From JAAYAN01 sp964437215 (GTDB lineage: Bacteria > Bacteroidota > Ignavibacteria > Ignavibacteriales > Melioribacteraceae): 6,395 bases of DNA. The stretch spans positions 1-6,395 of the forward strand of contig CAYTFZ010000128.1 of NCBI GenBank assembly GCA_964437215.1, written 5' to 3'. Made by a program: the position numbers and the translations under genes. This document shows, piece by piece, positions 5,856-6,395 of the stretch; positions within the stretch are counted from its first letter, which is position 1; each line of letters begins with the position of its first letter. The notes under the pieces were generated by a model. That model was not told where the DNA came from and did no database searches. It saw only the letters and a program-made list of their open reading frames with translations.

Positions 5856-6395
5856 CTATTGCCTCCATGCATCTTTAACAATTTGATTTTTTGCAAAGAA
5901 TTTTGAACGTATTTCTTTGTCAACATTATTTAATGGACAAGCAAAATTGATACAATGTGAACAATAATATTTTTTCAATAAGAAAAAAGCTATGACAATT
6001 GAAATACAAAATAGCCCCAAAAGAACATAACTTAAAATTCCATTCTTTAAAAATAATAATGGAATTGGGTATACAAAAATTATCAATGCGCCAGCTGCAA
6101 AAATAAATTTTTCCATTAAAGTCATAGGACCAGGACGATATTTCCAAAGTTTTGGAGAACCATAATTTGCCCAACATTTTAATGATTTTAAATTTGGTTC
6201 GGCATAATGAGGGCAATGCGAACACATTACTCTAATCTCAACAAAGCCAAAATAAATAATAAACATCGCAATCCACGGAATAATTAAAAGTGGATTGACA
6301 ATAAAAATTCCATAACCACCAATAATTGCTGTAGGCAAAACTATTGCAATAAACCGAATAAGCTGTTTTAAATTGAAATGACAATTTAAATCTTT
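5856..6395 (-). CDS. Membrane protein with paired CSHC cysteine motifs, function unknown (5' end cut by window edge)
   Basis: I do not recognise a named family. The frame is open from the TAG at 5856 to the window edge: 179 residues. The only start codon within it, TTG at 6338, would cut into the first hydrophobic segment (RFIAIVLPTAIIGGYGIFIV) and is probably not used, so the true start lies beyond 6395. Numbering from that TTG, there is a long hydrophobic N-terminal part up to about 33, a loop with C39-SH-C42 and C55 (CWANYG, then KLWKYRPGP), two membrane segments at about 78-97 and 103-122, and a tail with C126-SH-C129 and C134 (CSHCINFACPLN). An even number of membrane segments separates the two motifs, so both should face the same side. 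The Lys/Arg-rich loop suggests the cytoplasm. Six cysteines in two similar clusters could bind zinc or an iron-sulfur centre; this is inference. The gene is AT-rich and is followed by repeat copy 2. Confidence 0.82.
   Translation of the reverse strand, partial: KDLNCHFNLKQLIRFIAIVLPTAIIGGYGIFIVNPLLIIPWIAMFIIYFGFVEIRVMCSHCPHYAEPNLKSLKCWANYGSPKLWKYRPGPMTLMEKFIFAAGALIIFVYPIPLLFLKNGILSYVLLGLFCISIVIAFFLLKKYYCSHCINFACPLNNVDKEIRSKFFAKNQIVKDAWRQ

Noticed and set aside
5926..6225. Minus-strand open frame of 99 codons
   Set aside because: It is a shadow of the CSHC membrane protein frame, with no ordered motifs of its own.

Overview
The window looks like a piece of an AT-rich, probably Bacteroidota-type (or related Bacteroidota/Ignavibacteria-like) chromosome. 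The grounds are a secreted GH51 arabinofuranosidase of the kind common there, starts that mostly lack a strong Shine-Dalgarno, and A/T-rich leaders. The assignment is an inference with moderate confidence. All six supported genes lie on the minus strand, so transcription runs from the right end of the window to the left end.

Right part (about 4839-6395): two low-GC genes, each followed at once by a copy of the same ~115-120 bp intergenic repeat in the same orientation. The first gene is a membrane protein with two CSHC motifs, cut by the window edge (5856-6395), followed by a repeat at 5734-5847. The second is a CPBP (CAAX-protease/Abi-type) intramembrane metalloprotease homologue (4977-5699), followed by a repeat at 4839-4958. 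This 'gene plus 3' repeat' layout, with visibly lower GC than the genes to the left, resembles an array of mobile gene cassettes. The repeats are only partly compatible with integron attC sites, so that reading is a hypothesis.

Middle part (1274-4800): a potassium-uptake operon with two tandem, diverged ktrB genes (4752-3373 and 3311-1935, about 65% identical by hand alignment) and one ktrA (1930-1274). The duplication also kept the ~50 bp leader before each ktrB, with a conserved A/T-rich box at the same distance from both start codons. KtrB is the K+-conducting membrane subunit and KtrA the cytoplasmic nucleotide-gated RCK ring. Two KtrB paralogues with one KtrA could make alternative or mixed channels. 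The downstream KtrB carries unusual residues next to two of its four selectivity-filter glycines, and KtrA has Ser for the middle Gly of its nucleotide-binding loop.

Left part (1-1252): an exported GH51 alpha-L-arabinofuranosidase, truncated at its C-terminus by the window edge. It starts only 21 bp after ktrA with a good GGAG ribosome binding site, so it may be read through from the Ktr operon although the functions look unrelated. The longest gene-free stretches are 4753-4976 and 5700-5855. They hold the repeats and the upstream ktrB leader and no RNA gene that I can recognise.
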